Shown here: positions 38,101-51,500 of the stretch, piece by piece
Layout of the letters: each line of letters begins with the position of its first letter
How positions within the stretch are numbered: the stretch's first letter is position 1
Origin: Rostratula benghalensis
Lineage: Eukaryota > Chordata > Aves > Charadriiformes > Rostratulidae
Reading direction: 5' to 3'
Assembly (NCBI GenBank): GCA_013399305.1
Contig: VXAI01000247.1
Span: forward strand, 197,229-261,228
DNA: 64,000 nt
Made by a program: the position numbers and the translations under genes
The notes under the pieces: generated by a model
Database searches by the model: none
Told to the model about the DNA's origin: nothing
What the model saw: only the letters and a program-made list of their open reading frames with translations

Positions 38101-40200
38101 TGCTTCTACTCAAATACCTGCTGTGCCATTTGGCAGTCTGGCCTTCTAGTTCATGATTAAGGCTGTAGAGAGCTTTCTGATGGGACACGTACCCTTTGGG
38201 CATTGTTACTTCACTACCACTGCAAAGAAAGAGTGTATTGATATCACAGAAATGGTCAGTGTGGGAAATTAGCAGACTTGTCAGTGCTGGAGTACAGAGT
38301 TTGAGTTCTAGAGTTGCCATATGCCTTTTCCCTTCTGATGTGGAATTAGATGTAGTTTGAAACTGCATGACATTCTGAGAAACGGAAATTCTGATACCCG
38401 CACAGATTTATTTTGTTTTTTTACAGCTTAGGTTCTATTTCCAGGGTTTTTAATTGTAATTATTTCACCTACTGAATCCTGTTGTACTAATCTGTAAACT
38501 ACTCAGATGTTCTTTTGTGCCAGATATGTGCCCCCTTAGGTAGGCTGAGCTCATGAACAAATTAGTTCCCTACCCCATTAACAGTAGACATTAGGAACAA
38601 AATCCCACTTCTTGCTTTTCTTTGTATGCATGTAACGCCACTGACGTGATTAAAACCATTTCTCATTTAAGCTCCTTGTAGCTCTGGTTTGCACACAGCA
38701 AGAGAATGTCTGTTTTAATCAGGGTTGGGAATGGCAGGGCTCTGTGGTCGTGTGGGTGTTAGATGGCTGTGGAGCTGGGGTGCACCCAGCTGTGCAATCC
38801 TGATAATTTTGATTGGTTTGGAAAGTCAGAGGAAGAAAATGTATCTGTCTCAGCTCTAAGCCTGCTCCCCTCGATGCAATTGTGGATGTAGGAAGCGCAA
38901 CAGGAAGCATGAAATACATGCACAGACTATTGTTAAAAAACCCAACCTCTTAAATCTTTCCTCTTTACTGTAAGGAGCAGGGCTCTCCATAATGTGCTCA
39001 TTCAGGCATTCCCAACACAAAGAGTAAATACATGCTGAGATCTTGATGATGCTTCTAGAAGATTTGCAGGAAAGAAATAAGACTCATAGAAGGGAATGAT
39101 TTTAGATAAGGATTTGCTTCATGCTTTGACAGTGCTTGCTTCTCACTTGTTTTGGTCCTGTCTGTAGTTGTCAGGCTTTCCTCTTGAATTTGCCTGTTGC
39201 AATCCGAGGGCTCAGTCCTGCATTCAATTCTCTGCTCTTAGCCCAGGCCAGCCTCCGCAGCACATAGGGACAGGAGGATGCTCATACATCAGGTTGAACT
39301 ACAGCAAGAGGAAAGTGGGAACAAACAGGATCTGGAGATACTGGGAGAGATCAGAGTTTAGCTCTCAAAGGGGAGCAGGTTCTCAAATGTGATTTATGTT
39401 GGACTGAACAGTTTTTTTTCAAAGCTGTTCGACTATGTAGATTTAGGGAGCAGGTGCTTCCGTGATCAAAACAAAGGTATGATAAATACTAGTGGAATGG
39501 TAGTTGGGAAATGAAGTGAAAGATACCAACCAGGTAATGATCTCAATCTTGAGTGAGTTCATGTGGTACCTCTAATTAACCCTGTGTTTCTTGCGTACTG
39601 AGCACTTCTCCCCATCAGCACATCTGGATGAGTGGTTCTACATCCCAAATTCGTGCCTGTGGCACAAGATATAAGAATGGCTCCACTTGTAATTGTCTGC
39701 AGTTCCTCAGATGATAAAAATACAAAAATCCCATTTAAACATTAGCTGAGAGAATGTCTGTGCATCATTCACTGTGTCAAAGGGATCATTTTCCAAGCCA
39801 CCAGAATGTTTTAACCCGCTAAGAGAGTCCGCTCTCTTTCCCCATTACTTACAGGAAAAGGGGGGGGGGGACACACCAAACAACTTTTCTGAATTTCTGT
39901 TTTTATAGATTGAGCTTGGGGATAGGTAATTGTAACTTCAGTGGCAAAGAACTTCCATAAGCTGTGCTGTTGCACCTCTTGCAGACTTTCAGTGTGATGC
40001 AATGTGTATCTTCTCCACTAATACCAGACTGAATTTCAAACTGTATTTGATTCCTACCCAGCAGGGATAGAATTCAAATGGGTCCATTGTTTTTGCCATG
40101 GATCTACAGTGGAGCTGCTTATGCTAATTTCAGGTTTTCTGGGTTTTGCTGGAGGAAAATGAAGTTCTAGAAGCAAATTCCAACTATGATGAGATAATCC
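35101..40200. other. Non-coding sequence, no gene seen
   Basis: Mixed to AT-rich sequence with a T15 run at 35166-35180, a POU octamer (ATTTGCAT) at 36420-36427 and a G11 run at 39860-39870. Frames up to 121 codons (for example 36777-37142 plus) are anonymous and have no exon-like boundaries. No transposable element or RNA gene is recognised. Confidence 0.5.
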
Positions 40201-40840
40201 ATAATTTTACATTCCAGTCATAACCCCACAGAAGTCACAGCTGTCAGAATTCATCACTGCAATTCTAACATAATTATTATAAATGTAATGTATTTAATGC
40301 CCCAGGACATTTGTCCTGATCGGCAGTGAAATGGCCCCATGGATATGCTAGAGACAGCATTTTGGTGCCACTCTTTTTCAGACATTGTTCTGCAAAATCA
40401 AGATGCCTGTCATTCAAAGCCATGCTTCTGGGAAGGTATTAAGGGTATAATTTCTCAAAATTAAACTTCAGCTTTTGTACCCATTAATGACAAAACCCCC
40501 CTCTGTTTGCATATTCCAAATGCCTAATTGAACTGATCATCTCAAATGGATGTGCACCACTAATGGCTACACGGAGAAGTTTTGGTGTAAAGCTGTGATC
40601 ATTTCGTAGCAGGTTTTTATGAACAGACTGTGATTAGTTTTCAGACAGAACATGATAGTGTTTTTAATTATAGCCAAAAAATGAAGTGCTTTGAGACGAT
40701 ATCGGAGAAAGCATCACACAGATGATAAAATAGAACTTTGAGCTGTAGACCTTATTTAGTTAAAGTATTATTGGTGCCATTGATTTTTCAATTAATATTC
40801 AGTATTAACCATTATTATAAAGAAGACAGCAAGATATTGT
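40201..40840. promoter_or_regulatory. Large AT-rich candidate conserved non-coding block
   Basis: About 640 bases of dense AT-rich sequence with no open frame and many homeodomain-type cores, including TAATTG (40525-40530), TAATTA (40665-40670) and a TCAATTAATATTC segment near 40.79 kb. A TTTGCATAT sequence near 40.51 kb is a one-base-off POU site. This is the longest block of its kind in the window. By texture it resembles an ultraconserved-type enhancer; alignment to other birds or mammals is needed to support that. Confidence 0.4.
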
Positions 40841-43800
40841 AGCAGCTTTGTGGATTTTTTACATTGATTTTTTTTCTTTTGTACTGTGTAGCTGTTTCCA
40901 TTAATAAGACACACATGGAAATATTCTTTAAGAATGTGTTTCTCCTCAGTTCAAGGAGGCAGTGTGTGAGAATCTCTTTTCTTGGAGATGTCTTCTGAAG
41001 CACAGGGCTGTTGTCATCTCTTCATCCTGGGGCAGCAGTTGGGCTCTCCAGGCTGCTGGGGATGTCTGTGTGTAGTGAGAACCTGGGCTTCCCTTCGGCC
41101 ACTGTTTCTCTGGTAGTCCTGAGAATTTCCTCTGCCTGGAGTAAATCCTCATTATTAATGTGGGAAATTAACAAAAGGTATGTTGTCAGAGTTCAATCTA
41201 TAGTTGGCAGATTCACCTAATTTGAAGTAAGGAAATTTCATGTGCTGCTCAAAGAAGAAATGGCTCCTGAGAAAGCCATGTAAGTTTCTGTATAGTAAAA
41301 GAAAATAGAAAACTTGATATGAGTAACCACAAATACTTTTAATCCAGCAGTAATAACAAACAAACAAAAAACCTAACCTAAACAATAATTGTAACATCAA
41401 CTAGAAGCTTAATATGGGGTCCGGAAGAAGGTATCTTTGATTCCTGGCTCAGACAGAACTATTTGCTTTGAAAAGTATGTTGAAATGAAGTTGTATGGCT
41501 GACTCTTTTTGGATGCTTTTGTTCTATGGAAGGCAGAGCTTCTTTCCACAAGACTGAATAACCTATCACAGGAGGGAACCAGGACTGCGATGCTGAAAAA
41601 GAAAAGCTGGGTCAGAGCTGTCATGACCTGGTACAGTCAAGTCAAGTTCTTTAATCCATAATTAACCTCTAGGAGCATCCTGTTTCCATGGATCCTGAGC
41701 TGCTGCACACTCTTAAGTTTCTTAAGATTCCAGTTGTGAAGGAAAAACACCTTCCGGAGAACCCATAAAATTGAAGTCTGCATATTTTTCTCCTGAGATG
41801 AGGATTTATTCTACTGGTCTTTGTGGTTAGTAGGTATTTGTCAATCCATGTTCAGCTGAAACTGGAGTAACCCTATATACATGTATGTGCCAATAGTCCC
41901 TTTTAAATATGGATAGAGCTGTCGGGGCACATCAGCTGTCCCTCTTGGACAGGAGAACAAAGCTAACCATGTGAGTTAATAACAAGCATTGATCTGAAAA
42001 ATGAATAGATGTCAAATAGGCTTAGTCAGGATAGTCTGCAACAGGCAGAAATCAGGCCCTAAGTCTTAATCACATTTCAAGGAATTGGGTTATTCCATCC
42101 TTTTATTACAGAAGTGACTGGTGCAAAGTAATGTAAAACATCAGCCTCAGCTATCCCTGTTGTGCCAGTGCTGTGGTGGGTGGGAGCTGCTCCTTCCCTT
42201 GCCAGCCTGCAGTGCTGGCTGCCCGGTCCTGGTGGGTGTGAGATGGAGATGGAGAAAGGGGCTCCATGTTCAGTTCTCCTACCTCCACAGCAGCAACACT
42301 GGCTGTGGGTACCCGTGCTTGGCTTTGCTGCATGCCCTGGTGAGGGGAGTTGATCTTTCCCTGTTAGCAGTGCTGGGTAAGATATTATTTTTCCCTGCAG
42401 AATGCGGAAACTGGGAAGAATCAGTAGGCAGCCAAGGACATCTTGTAGTGTCATTTTCTATTTGAATACTCACAGAACACCTGCAAATTTAACAGAAGTG
42501 AGAATGAGTAAATGTTGGGGTTCTCAGTGTTGCCCTGACATGGTGAGAAGCCTGCTAGGTTTCTTCTGACTAACATGCAAATCAATGTATAGTGAAGAAA
42601 ACCCTTTACTGAATACAGTACTTCAAATGTTATTATGGGAAAAGCTCTGCCAATGGCAAATGAGCACTTCCAGTTTATTACTAAATGCTGTAGGTCTTGC
42701 AGTGCTATGTTATAAAGATGATATTATATTAGATGTATTACAGTGTGTGGCTTTTACAAAGCCCAAGAGTAATGCTTGGAAAAACAGGCTTGTTCTGTCC
42801 CTGTAGAGATCACAATTTATGATACCAGAGCTGCAATTTTGTAGGGAGGGGGAACAACCACACTCTGTATCTGCATCGTTTTCAGTCATTGAAATGCTAT
42901 AGCATTCAGGCTGAGGAAAGCAACAGAGTAAGAAATCTGCAATGTAAATTTATAGCCACTCCTGTACTTATCACTGTAGATCTACTCTGGTTATTGCCAC
43001 TCAGTCACCCGGGTCATGGCAGCAAGAAGCTCAGAAGGCTCTTGTTCACATAGAGGATTTCTCAAGGGCTGAAATATTTCTACCCCCCTGCAAGTTTTTA
43101 CTGTGCTCACAAGTGACCAGTTCTTCACCGTTGCACTTCCCAACTCTTGAAAGTGTCTTGTGGGAATGAGTTGTCAGCAGTAGAGCATGTACTTTATATG
43201 ACATCACTCCACTGATGTCAGTAGATTTGCTTGGATTTACTCCAGCTTGGGGCCTGGTTTGGTTTTGTTTCATTCCTGAAGGCATTAGGGTTTAGGTTCG
43301 TTTCATTCACCACTGTCCTTGCTATCAAATACTCCAGCCAAGCTGTAAAAAGGCTGAAATATGTCACTGTATTATATAGGTTTTTACAGTAATTTCCATG
43401 TCCATTGATTTCATGTCCTCACAGCTAGAACTTTAACATATCTTTGATCTGGAAAATGTCTTGCTCAAAACTCTAGTTGGTTCTGTGCAGATGCCTAACA
43501 CAAGCCATGCAAATGGATGTGGATATAAAGAAAAATCAGTGTGTTTTTTATGTCTTTCCCCATATGATGCACTTGCCTTTTTTAATCCCTGTCACACCAT
43601 GGGTGCACATTTTCACGTGACACCTGGATTAGTTGTTTAATTGTACAAATGAACCTCTTTGGCTTTTTTTTATTGCCTGTCCATCTTGCTGAGTGTTTCT
43701 GTAACTGGCAGGTATGATCTGCCTGGTGGGGTGCTCAGAATACGGTTCCATCCAGCCAAATCATTGCATTAGTTTTGCCTCAATGCAGAAGTTCCAGCCT

Positions 43801-44690
43801 GAGCTTGTTTTCTGTTTTCTCTTTCTCTGGCATCAAAGAGGGGGGGTTTGCTCTCTCGTACCCAGAGTGGTGTAGGATTTGCACAGCACCCAGGTGACAT
43901 AACAGTAGTTCAGTATCCCCCCTTAATTTGACACAAGGGCTGCGTGCCTGGGTGGCTGCTGCTTCTGTCTAAGGTACAGTAGTTCAGAAGCCACCCCCTT
44001 TGGGTACTCAGTGTCCTCTCTCTGAGCGACTCCTCACTGCACTGCTCTGCTATGAAGGCAGTTCACAAGGTGACACAATATTGGCAGAAAAGTTTATTTA
44101 TTTTCCCTATGAAAAGTACATGGTAAGGCTTCACCATATTTGCTTTCTTCAATGGATTCCCAGCGTGGAACAGTGGATTGAAATGTTTTTGTGCACTCCC
44201 TTCTTAAAAAGCAGATCAAACTCTAAAGCTGTCGATGGTAATGGGCCAGGAATGATCTACGTGGCCTGTGCTGTGAGCTGACAGGCTGATGGCTGCATTC
44301 CCAGGCTGCCTCGGCACTACTGCCTTAACTGCCTGTACTTCTTGTATTAAAAGAAGCGGTGTTATTACAGGAGAAATAAATTTACCACCATTTCATTTCC
44401 TTTTGGAAACAGTACATCATTTGGCTCGGGAGCCTTTTGCCCTGTTCTGCTGACCTTTAGAACTACTCTGCAGAACTCTCCTGTTCTGTAATCTTAATCA
44501 CAGGTTTAAGCCGTTCGGCGGTGGTGCAGGGTGTCAGCAGCCTGTGCTGCCAGAGCTCAGCCCTCATGGGGGTCAGTACAGCCGAAGGCTTGATCCTGCT
44601 CTCCCAGAGACCCTCACCCCAGGGAAGGAATGATTGCTGTGGGCGGAACTGTGCCTTTGGAGTTAAGCAGGTGCCTATTACTGAGGTTCT
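40841..44690. other. Non-coding sequence with a GC-richer patch
   Basis: Mostly AT-rich to mixed, with a GC-richer patch at about 42.14-42.37 kb where frames up to 125 codons occur on both strands. POU octamers ATGCAAAT lie at 42575-42582 and 43507-43514. No exon, repeat element or RNA gene is recognised. Confidence 0.5.
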
Positions 44691-44960
44691 TCTCTGTGAT
44701 ATGAGGCTGTTAATTTAATATTTAAGAGATTACTTATTGTTGCAATAGATTATATATCTTACCACAGCATTAACTGTTCTTAAAATGCTGGGAAATTTTT
44801 AAAAAGTTTTGTTAACTAAACAAATACAGAAATTGCTTTGACTATGAGTTTCTGCTGCTTATTGAGATGAAAAGATGCTAAGTTAAATGCTGAAGAGTAA
44901 TTTATCTTTTGTAGATTGCAATAATAATGCAGCTTTTAAGTCCTCCAGGTACCTGAACGT
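44691..44960. promoter_or_regulatory. AT-rich candidate conserved non-coding element
   Basis: A strongly AT-rich block beginning with a TTAATTTAATATTTAA segment and running to about 44.94 kb, with no open frame and no CpG of note. Enhancer-like texture; inference only. Confidence 0.3.
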
Positions 44961-47900
44961 GAGCTGATGGTGCCCCTATAGTTTTGGCCATTTACTAAAC
45001 TGGGACCAACGAAGAAACCAAGGTGAAAAACCCTCCCAGCATATTGTAATACATTAGCTTTATTTTAGCCCTTCAGCCCTGAAAGCCCTGTGCCCTGCAT
45101 AAGCAATTCAGTGTCAGGGTCATAAAACACTGGTGACAAATGGAAATGTTTGACATTGGGGAACAGACAAACTTGTATGGATGGGGAAGCCTGAGACTGC
45201 AGAAAAAGAGTCCTTCCATTTACAGCCTCACTCTTGCTTAGGAAAAACTATAAAGCATCTTTCTGTACATGCAGGGCTGATGATTCTGTTGAGAAATCTG
45301 TCTTTGAGTCTAGGGGACTGTTGAAAATTGTAAGGGAAGTTCTTGTGTGCTCATCACCAAATGGAGGACGGTCCTGTCCTGTTCTCAAGCTGGGGCCCCT
45401 TGGGATGCTCTCATCCTCCAAACAAAAGCACTTGGTGGGCTCACATAGTCTGCCTGTGTAATGCTTCCATTGGACTGAAATAACCAATTCTGCTAGAAAC
45501 TTAATAAAAAGCTCTTCTAGTTTAGATTGTGATTTGGGAAACATCCAAGCTTTTTTCTTCCAAAATGATGAAGTTGAGGCAAAAATACAATGTGCTCTGT
45601 CATGTTTAAATTTAGCAGGCAATAATGACAGAGAAAAAAAAGTTCTATTGTCTCTAACTACACTGCCCAGCCCTATTTGTTCTGATTCTTATTGCCTGCG
45701 TGCAGCAGGACCCTGGGATCTGGTGAAAGGCACCTGCAACTTCTCTGTGGTCCCCAGAGGCTGGCAGCAGGAGGTGGTGCCCTTGTCCCAGGGTGGGAAG
45801 TCCAGTCATGCTGTAGCTGGGGCTGTTCAGCCTTACCCTGGCTCTGGAGGGTTCAGTAGCCCCTCTGCCTTCCCTCTCCTCCCTCACCCCACAGGAGGCA
45901 CTGCCAAGCTCCAGTGAGTGCCTAATGGGCTGGACACAGCACTGCGGGGCTTGGGAACAATTGCCAGGAGAGGGTAAAAGCTGGGGACGCTGGAAAAGGC
46001 ACGCGGAATTGTGTGGTCTGAGGGCACCTGTGTGAAGGCTTTTTATTTTCTGCTTTCTGTGGATGGAAAAAGACCCTTTATGAAAAGACATTTCAGCTTT
46101 ATTTATAGCTAACAGTAATTTAATAGAAACCCTTGCCTGCTCATTGAGAACAGGAAGATTTTCAGGCTGTGCCTGTCATTCCTGATGTTTGCCCCACAAC
46201 TGAACTGCCAGGATGCCTCAGCCCATGTCCCCCACTGGAAGCAGAAGCTGGGAGCATGTTCCCAGTGTGGTGAATCCCCCCCCGGATGGGTGGTCTTGGG
46301 TGCGAGTGAGGAGGGAAGAGCAGGTAGGGCAGTTCTGGGAGGGAGAGCAAGAACATCCCGGCTCTGCCCTGCAGTTCCTCGCTAGCATCGGCCCAGGCAG
46401 CAACAGGGGGCTGGTGGCTCTCCAGTGGCTTGTGCAAAACTGCAGGGCCACTTCATAGGCACGGCTTTTCTATTCTCCATCTTTCAGAGTCAATCCTGTT
46501 ATCAGCAGCCATCGTGCAATGTCAACAGGAGAAACAGTGACAATGTCCAAGGTGCCTCTTCCCTTGCAGCCTTAGCTCTGGGTCACAGGCAAAGTGGCAG
46601 GATGGTGTGGTGAAGAAGCTTTGGTTAACCCTCTGCACACATTCTTAGGCATATTAATCCTGGGCCTGTCAAATGCACCACAGGTCATTGGGGAAAAAAA
46701 ACCCATCACAATGAAGGAAGCATGAGCTACTTTTAAAATAGAAGCTTACTATTATTAGGATATTTTTGGTACCAGAGTAGGTGTGGAGTTTGAGGGTCAA
46801 AAATCTCCCACTGTCATTTCTGTGGAGCAGCATCTCGAAGCCAGCTCTTGCCTTTGGTGAATCAGTTGTTAATCACAGTGTTAGGGCCTTGCCTGTGCGT
46901 CACCAGTTTGTAGGCTGAAGCATATCTCATCTCTGGAGGGACCTCAGCAGTCCTGCAGCTCTCACAAGTTTGGCACTTGATGTTATGAATTACATGGTGT
47001 TTGTCCCTCTCACAATTACATTTGATTTCTTTATGCTATTTGATAGCTCTGTGGTATGATGATAGTGTTCTTCTCTTCCCCCCTTGATGATGATTATATC
47101 TCCTGTTCCCTCAGCCCTCGTGCATACGATGTCTGACCTCGGACGGAGCTGGCGTCTTCCAGGCGATGTGTGTTTGTGTCAGTTGGGAGGGTGCAGGATG
47201 CAGCTCACACGTTTATGCTCCATTACTCACCCCTGCATTGTAGGGAGGAACGCTGCTTCCTTCTGTGCTTTTCTCTGGGCAATTGTAATTCTACAGCTCA
47301 ATAGCTTTGAATTTATTCAGCCTAGCTGGATATTATCAGTTTATTTTTATGTGTGTGGAGAGACAGAGCCAAGGAAAGAAAGGGAGGAGAAAAAAAAAAC
47401 CTGTCACTCTTGTAGGGCTTACAGTGGGATTTACACTGAAGCATGAAATTCTTCATATAAATATTTTAGGGCCCTTATCTCTGCAGAGATTAATCTTGGA
47501 AATAGTCCCAGGAGAACATGGGCGGCTTGTTCTCTGCCTCTTCCTCCCCTCTCCTTTCTGCACTGAGGGCTGCAGGGTGTTCCTGTGGCTCTGGCTGCAT
47601 CTCTGGAGGCTTTTGTCCCCCCATGCAGAGGAGTTTGAGCAGGAGCTGAGGCCAAACCCTGGTTGCTGAGTGGTGCCTGTGAGGACCCCATCTTATGGCC
47701 CATCTCTGCAGCCCTTTCTGGAGGGGGTCTGCAGAGCAGCGGTGGCTGGACCTGCACTCCTGTGTCCTGCTCTTGCTGGGAGAGGAGCTGGGTATCACTT
47801 GTAAGCATCCTCTCATCCTTTATGGCTCCTTGTGGTTGAAGAGCTGTGGGACAGCCAGGGCACGGACCTGCTCAGGCCTAGTTGATCTCAGGCAGTACAC

Positions 47901-48060
47901 GTCTGGAGAGCAGAGGTTTTGAAGTCGCCATGAGCTAATTAATGTTTAAAATGGCTTGTGTCAGATCTGTGGGTTGCATCACAGGTGGTGAAAGCTGCCT
48001 CAGTGACCCAGCATAATGGGAGGCTCATCAGCTGGCTAATGCAGGGGCTGTGAAGCTTTC
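44961..48060. other. Non-coding sequence with GC-richer patches
   Basis: GC-richer patches occur at about 45.68-46.45 and 47.50-47.90 kb. Their frames (up to 145 codons) are open on both strands together, which points to composition rather than coding. A short CpG-richer segment at 47118-47166 follows a good acceptor-like pyrimidine tract ending in CAG at 47114, but no GT donor or recognisable peptide supports an exon. No repeat element is recognised. Confidence 0.5.
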
Positions 48061-48067
48061 GAAGATG

Positions 48068-48113
48068 TGAGATGTTTGATGTCCCTTCCAGCTCTGAAGG
48101 GTCTTTTGTGATG
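48068..48113 (+). mobile_element. Possible very old CR1 3' end
   Basis: A short segment holds GTCCCTTCCAGCTCT followed by a TTTTGTGAT ending, which resembles the CR1 3' tip on the plus strand (GGTCCCTTCCAACYC, then ATTCTGTGAT). Only about 45 bases are similar, and there is no convincing extension upstream, so the call is weak. Confidence 0.3.
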
Positions 48114-51100
48114 GGGCTGTTGGGAAGGAAAGCTCAGAGCAGCACTGGTTTGCTGACCAGTGTTGATGAGGCTCTTCCCCTCTGCTGTTGGGGGTTCATC
48201 CCAGAGACTGGGGTTAGGGGTGTGTGTGTGTCTCTTACAGCTGTGTGGGCTCCTGAGGCATGGCTTTGTCATTGATGCTGTCTGGATGGACATGTTACCT
48301 CCAGGGCTTGAAATACAGCACCGGAATTTGTAAGGAAGTTTTAGTGTTTAAACAGGGCCTTGAGAAAGCACCTTTGCATGGAAATTCCACCTCAGGGTTA
48401 TTGATGGGCTCAGATTTATTCATGAGATTAATAATGTTGTCTGGGTCATGCAATCTGTGCAGCCACAGCTCCGAGGATTCATGGTTCGTGGTCATCTCCC
48501 TTCACGCTTTGCAAGAGGAGAAAAATGAGCTGTGTGACAGGTAAATCAGAAATACTATTATAAATTTTTCAAGGATTTAGTGAACATTCAGAGCTTCAAG
48601 CCTGTCTTGTTCTATAATAAACTTTTGAAAGAGAAACATAAAATGCATTTTTTTGTACCCTTGCTGCAGAACAAACAACTTGGAGCAAAGCAAACTGGCA
48701 ACCAGGTGCTGCTTTGTTTTTGTTGCTTTCTGTAAGAATTCTGTTTGCAAACAAAAGGAAAAAAAATGAGACTATAAGGAAACACAAAGCAAAGACGAAT
48801 TTAGCAGATAACTGTAGCATGAAAATCTGAGGTTTTTGCAGGATTGCAGTATAGCAAGGAGTTTGGTTGAAAATGATATGGTTAATTTTGCAGGGTCTGA
48901 ACCATGGCATTGGATGTGGTTTAATCTAATTTATTTTTTTTTTTTGGTGAATGACTGTGATTATTGGTAAGTCATCCAAAATAGCAAAATAATTAATTTG
49001 CATCCAAAGAAGCAGGCTTGCCATGATGGAAATGCTACAGCATCTGTGACAGACCATGTAAGTGCACTTTGTGGCATTGAGGGGGCCATAAAGACACTTG
49101 TCACAGCAGCTGGCTTTGGAGGAGGTGACAGGAAGAGTGGGGAGGAGATGGGATGGTCAGATGCCTAGGACTACATCCTGTGAAATGCATGTGGCCATGA
49201 GGTGTCTTGTGTTCTTGGATTGGGTTCGCAGACAGCCTGAGCAGCCAGCACAGATGGAACAACAGCCACAAGGCACGCAAAAAAATAATTTGCAAGATAA
49301 AATGAGACACCTTCTAGGTGTTCCCCCTGGAGCTGGCTCTGCCACAGGCAGAACAGCAGTGTCCAGGCCAGCGCTGCTGCTCTGTGAGAGCAGTCAGTGG
49401 AGTCTTCATTCATGCACCTTTAACTCGCCACAGGAGGGCAGATGCTTTGTGTTTGCATTTATAATAAATGGAAGAATGCAAGGCTTTTCAAAAGCAAGGG
49501 GGCATTTTGAAGCAGTTACTCTTGGGAAAAGCTAACCTGTGCCTTGTGCAAGCTGGATGCACCCCGCATCCTGGGTGGCTTGGTCCTCAGCAGACTGTGG
49601 AGCTGGGTTGTGTCATTGTGTACAATGCACGGGAAGAGTGGAGCTGCCAGGGCAGTGTTGTTAGTGAAATGCTAACCATCCACCATGGCTTTTCCCGTCC
49701 TGAAGTATTCCTCTTTGGCTATTCTCATGACTTTTTGCTGGCTTCAAAGCAGGGTGGCCAAGGGAAGTCAGTTCACAGCACTCTATTGGCTGAACAGAAG
49801 GAAAAGAAAAAGTCAACAAACAACAAGAAACAAGAATTTAATAAATATAATGTCCTTTCTACACACCAGTTCCTAAGACTAGTAATTGCAATGTAGGTGT
49901 TGAGGATCAGCAGGGTTTAAATGCATGTCTAGAAAACAGTTACAAATGTTGGGAGAAGTTGTGGGCTGTTTAAAGTAGAAGTTTACCTTGCCTCTTTTCC
50001 TTGGTGTTCCTCAAAAAAACCAGCCTCCTAGTTTGTAAAACACCTTCACCACTGGCCTAGTTGAATCCTCCATTTGCAATAGTTTATCTTCACTTAGCTC
50101 ACAAATAGCAGAGTGAACTCATTTTAAAGAGCCATTTTTGCAGAACATGAATATCGCATAAGAACAAAATTGATTGCTGAAATAAAGGATGATAGCTGCA
50201 ATATTTTATATTTATACACTACTTCCAAGAGATCTGGAGAAGTCACAAAACCTGAAAAGCATGTGCAGTTTACTGAAAGAGGGATAGTCTTTCAGTGTTT
50301 GCAGCAGTATTAGTTATTTATAATGTTTTTCATCCATTACCTTGAGAGTTTGCTTGCTGAAAAGCAGCTTGCTTTTTGGAGAGCAGAGCCATTGGCAAGA
50401 CAGAATGAAGCTCAAGCTACAGCAGTCTTGCATGGCAAACAGAAGAAGGGAGAAATGCTTGATTTGAAAGAAACAATCTTAACCTTTCCTCCTGGTATAA
50501 AACTACTGGAAAAAGTACTTTTTCACTGGGAAGTATATTATGAAAGGAAATGCCAATGAACAGTTTATTGGATTTTAAATGAAGTTATGTCTTTTTTTTC
50601 CTCTTTTAAATCCAAATAACTTCCTGAGAAACTCACATTTGAACTAAGATACTTATTCTTCTCACTTCAAACTTAAGTCTAATTTATTCTAATATTTGGA
50701 AACAGCAGAGACCATATTCCTAGGGCTACGATAGCTGTGAGACTGGAATAATTGTGTAAAGTGCAAGAGAACCATAAACATCCCCAGAAATCCGATGGCA
50801 AAGTGTGTAGTGGTTTGTACTTGGTTCTTCTTCTGTAGTATTTACTGACCTTGTGTGGTGAAGATGCTGTGTGTGCTTTGGGAGTTTGCTGTCTCTCAGC
50901 TGGACCATTGCTTGTTAATTTAACAAGGGCAGTTGTTCCTTAACACAAGTGAGCTGTGAGCCTGTGAGAAGTACAGCTGTCCTGATGTTGAACACTTGGC
51001 TTGAAGCTGGGGTGGGAAAAGAGGCAAAAGCTGTGTGTTGGGATTAATGAGCCAACATTGCAGGGCCTTGAGAATAGCCACTGTGTTTGGTGGGCCTGGC

Positions 51101-51269
51101 TCGGGGAGGTGGTGAGATGCCCCCAACACGTGTGTGCAATGGTCTTCAGGCATGTGGAGCCAGTGTCACCTGGGTGTCCCCTGTCACTGAGAGTGGCAGG
51201 AGAGCAGGGGTGCCCTGTCCCAGCACCCCCTGCCTGCTTAGCAGACAACTCTGTAAACAGGGAGATTCA
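48114..51269. other. Non-coding sequence, no gene seen
   Basis: A GTGTGTGTGT run of about 12 nt occurs near 48.22 kb, a T12 run at 48934-48945 and a POU octamer (ATTTGCAT) beside AATTAATTT at 48996-49003. Frames at 49.10-49.54 kb (145 codons, plus) and 49.47-49.90 kb (142 codons, plus) overlap in different registers and resemble nothing known. A GC-richer patch lies at 51.08-51.24 kb. Confidence 0.5.
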
Positions 51270-51500
51270 ATAGAATCGTTTAAAGCTCATTTTGTTTTTT
51301 AATTAAGTGTGTATTAATTTGACTTAGTTACTGAGCACTGACTGCATTCCTAATTTAATGAGCTAATGGTGTGGGAATAAATAATACATGATGAAGTGTA
51401 TCTTCATAGTGTTAAATTTTTCTGTTTTACAACAATTTTAATACATTTGTGTACAAGTTAGTTAATTAAATCCACAGTTTATTGCTGATTACAGTGATTA
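51270..51500. promoter_or_regulatory. AT-rich candidate conserved element with paired TTAATTAA
   Basis: The block contains two copies of the palindromic homeodomain site TTAATTAA (51299-51306 and 51462-51469), several further TTAAT or TAATTT words and no open frame. Paired-class homeodomain dimers and LIM-homeodomain proteins prefer such sites, which is established knowledge. That this block is a working enhancer is inference. Confidence 0.38.

Noticed and set aside
49425..49440. CTCF-like sequence GCCACAGGAGGGCAG
   Set aside because: It deviates from the CTCF core at positions that normally do not vary, so a site cannot be supported by eye.
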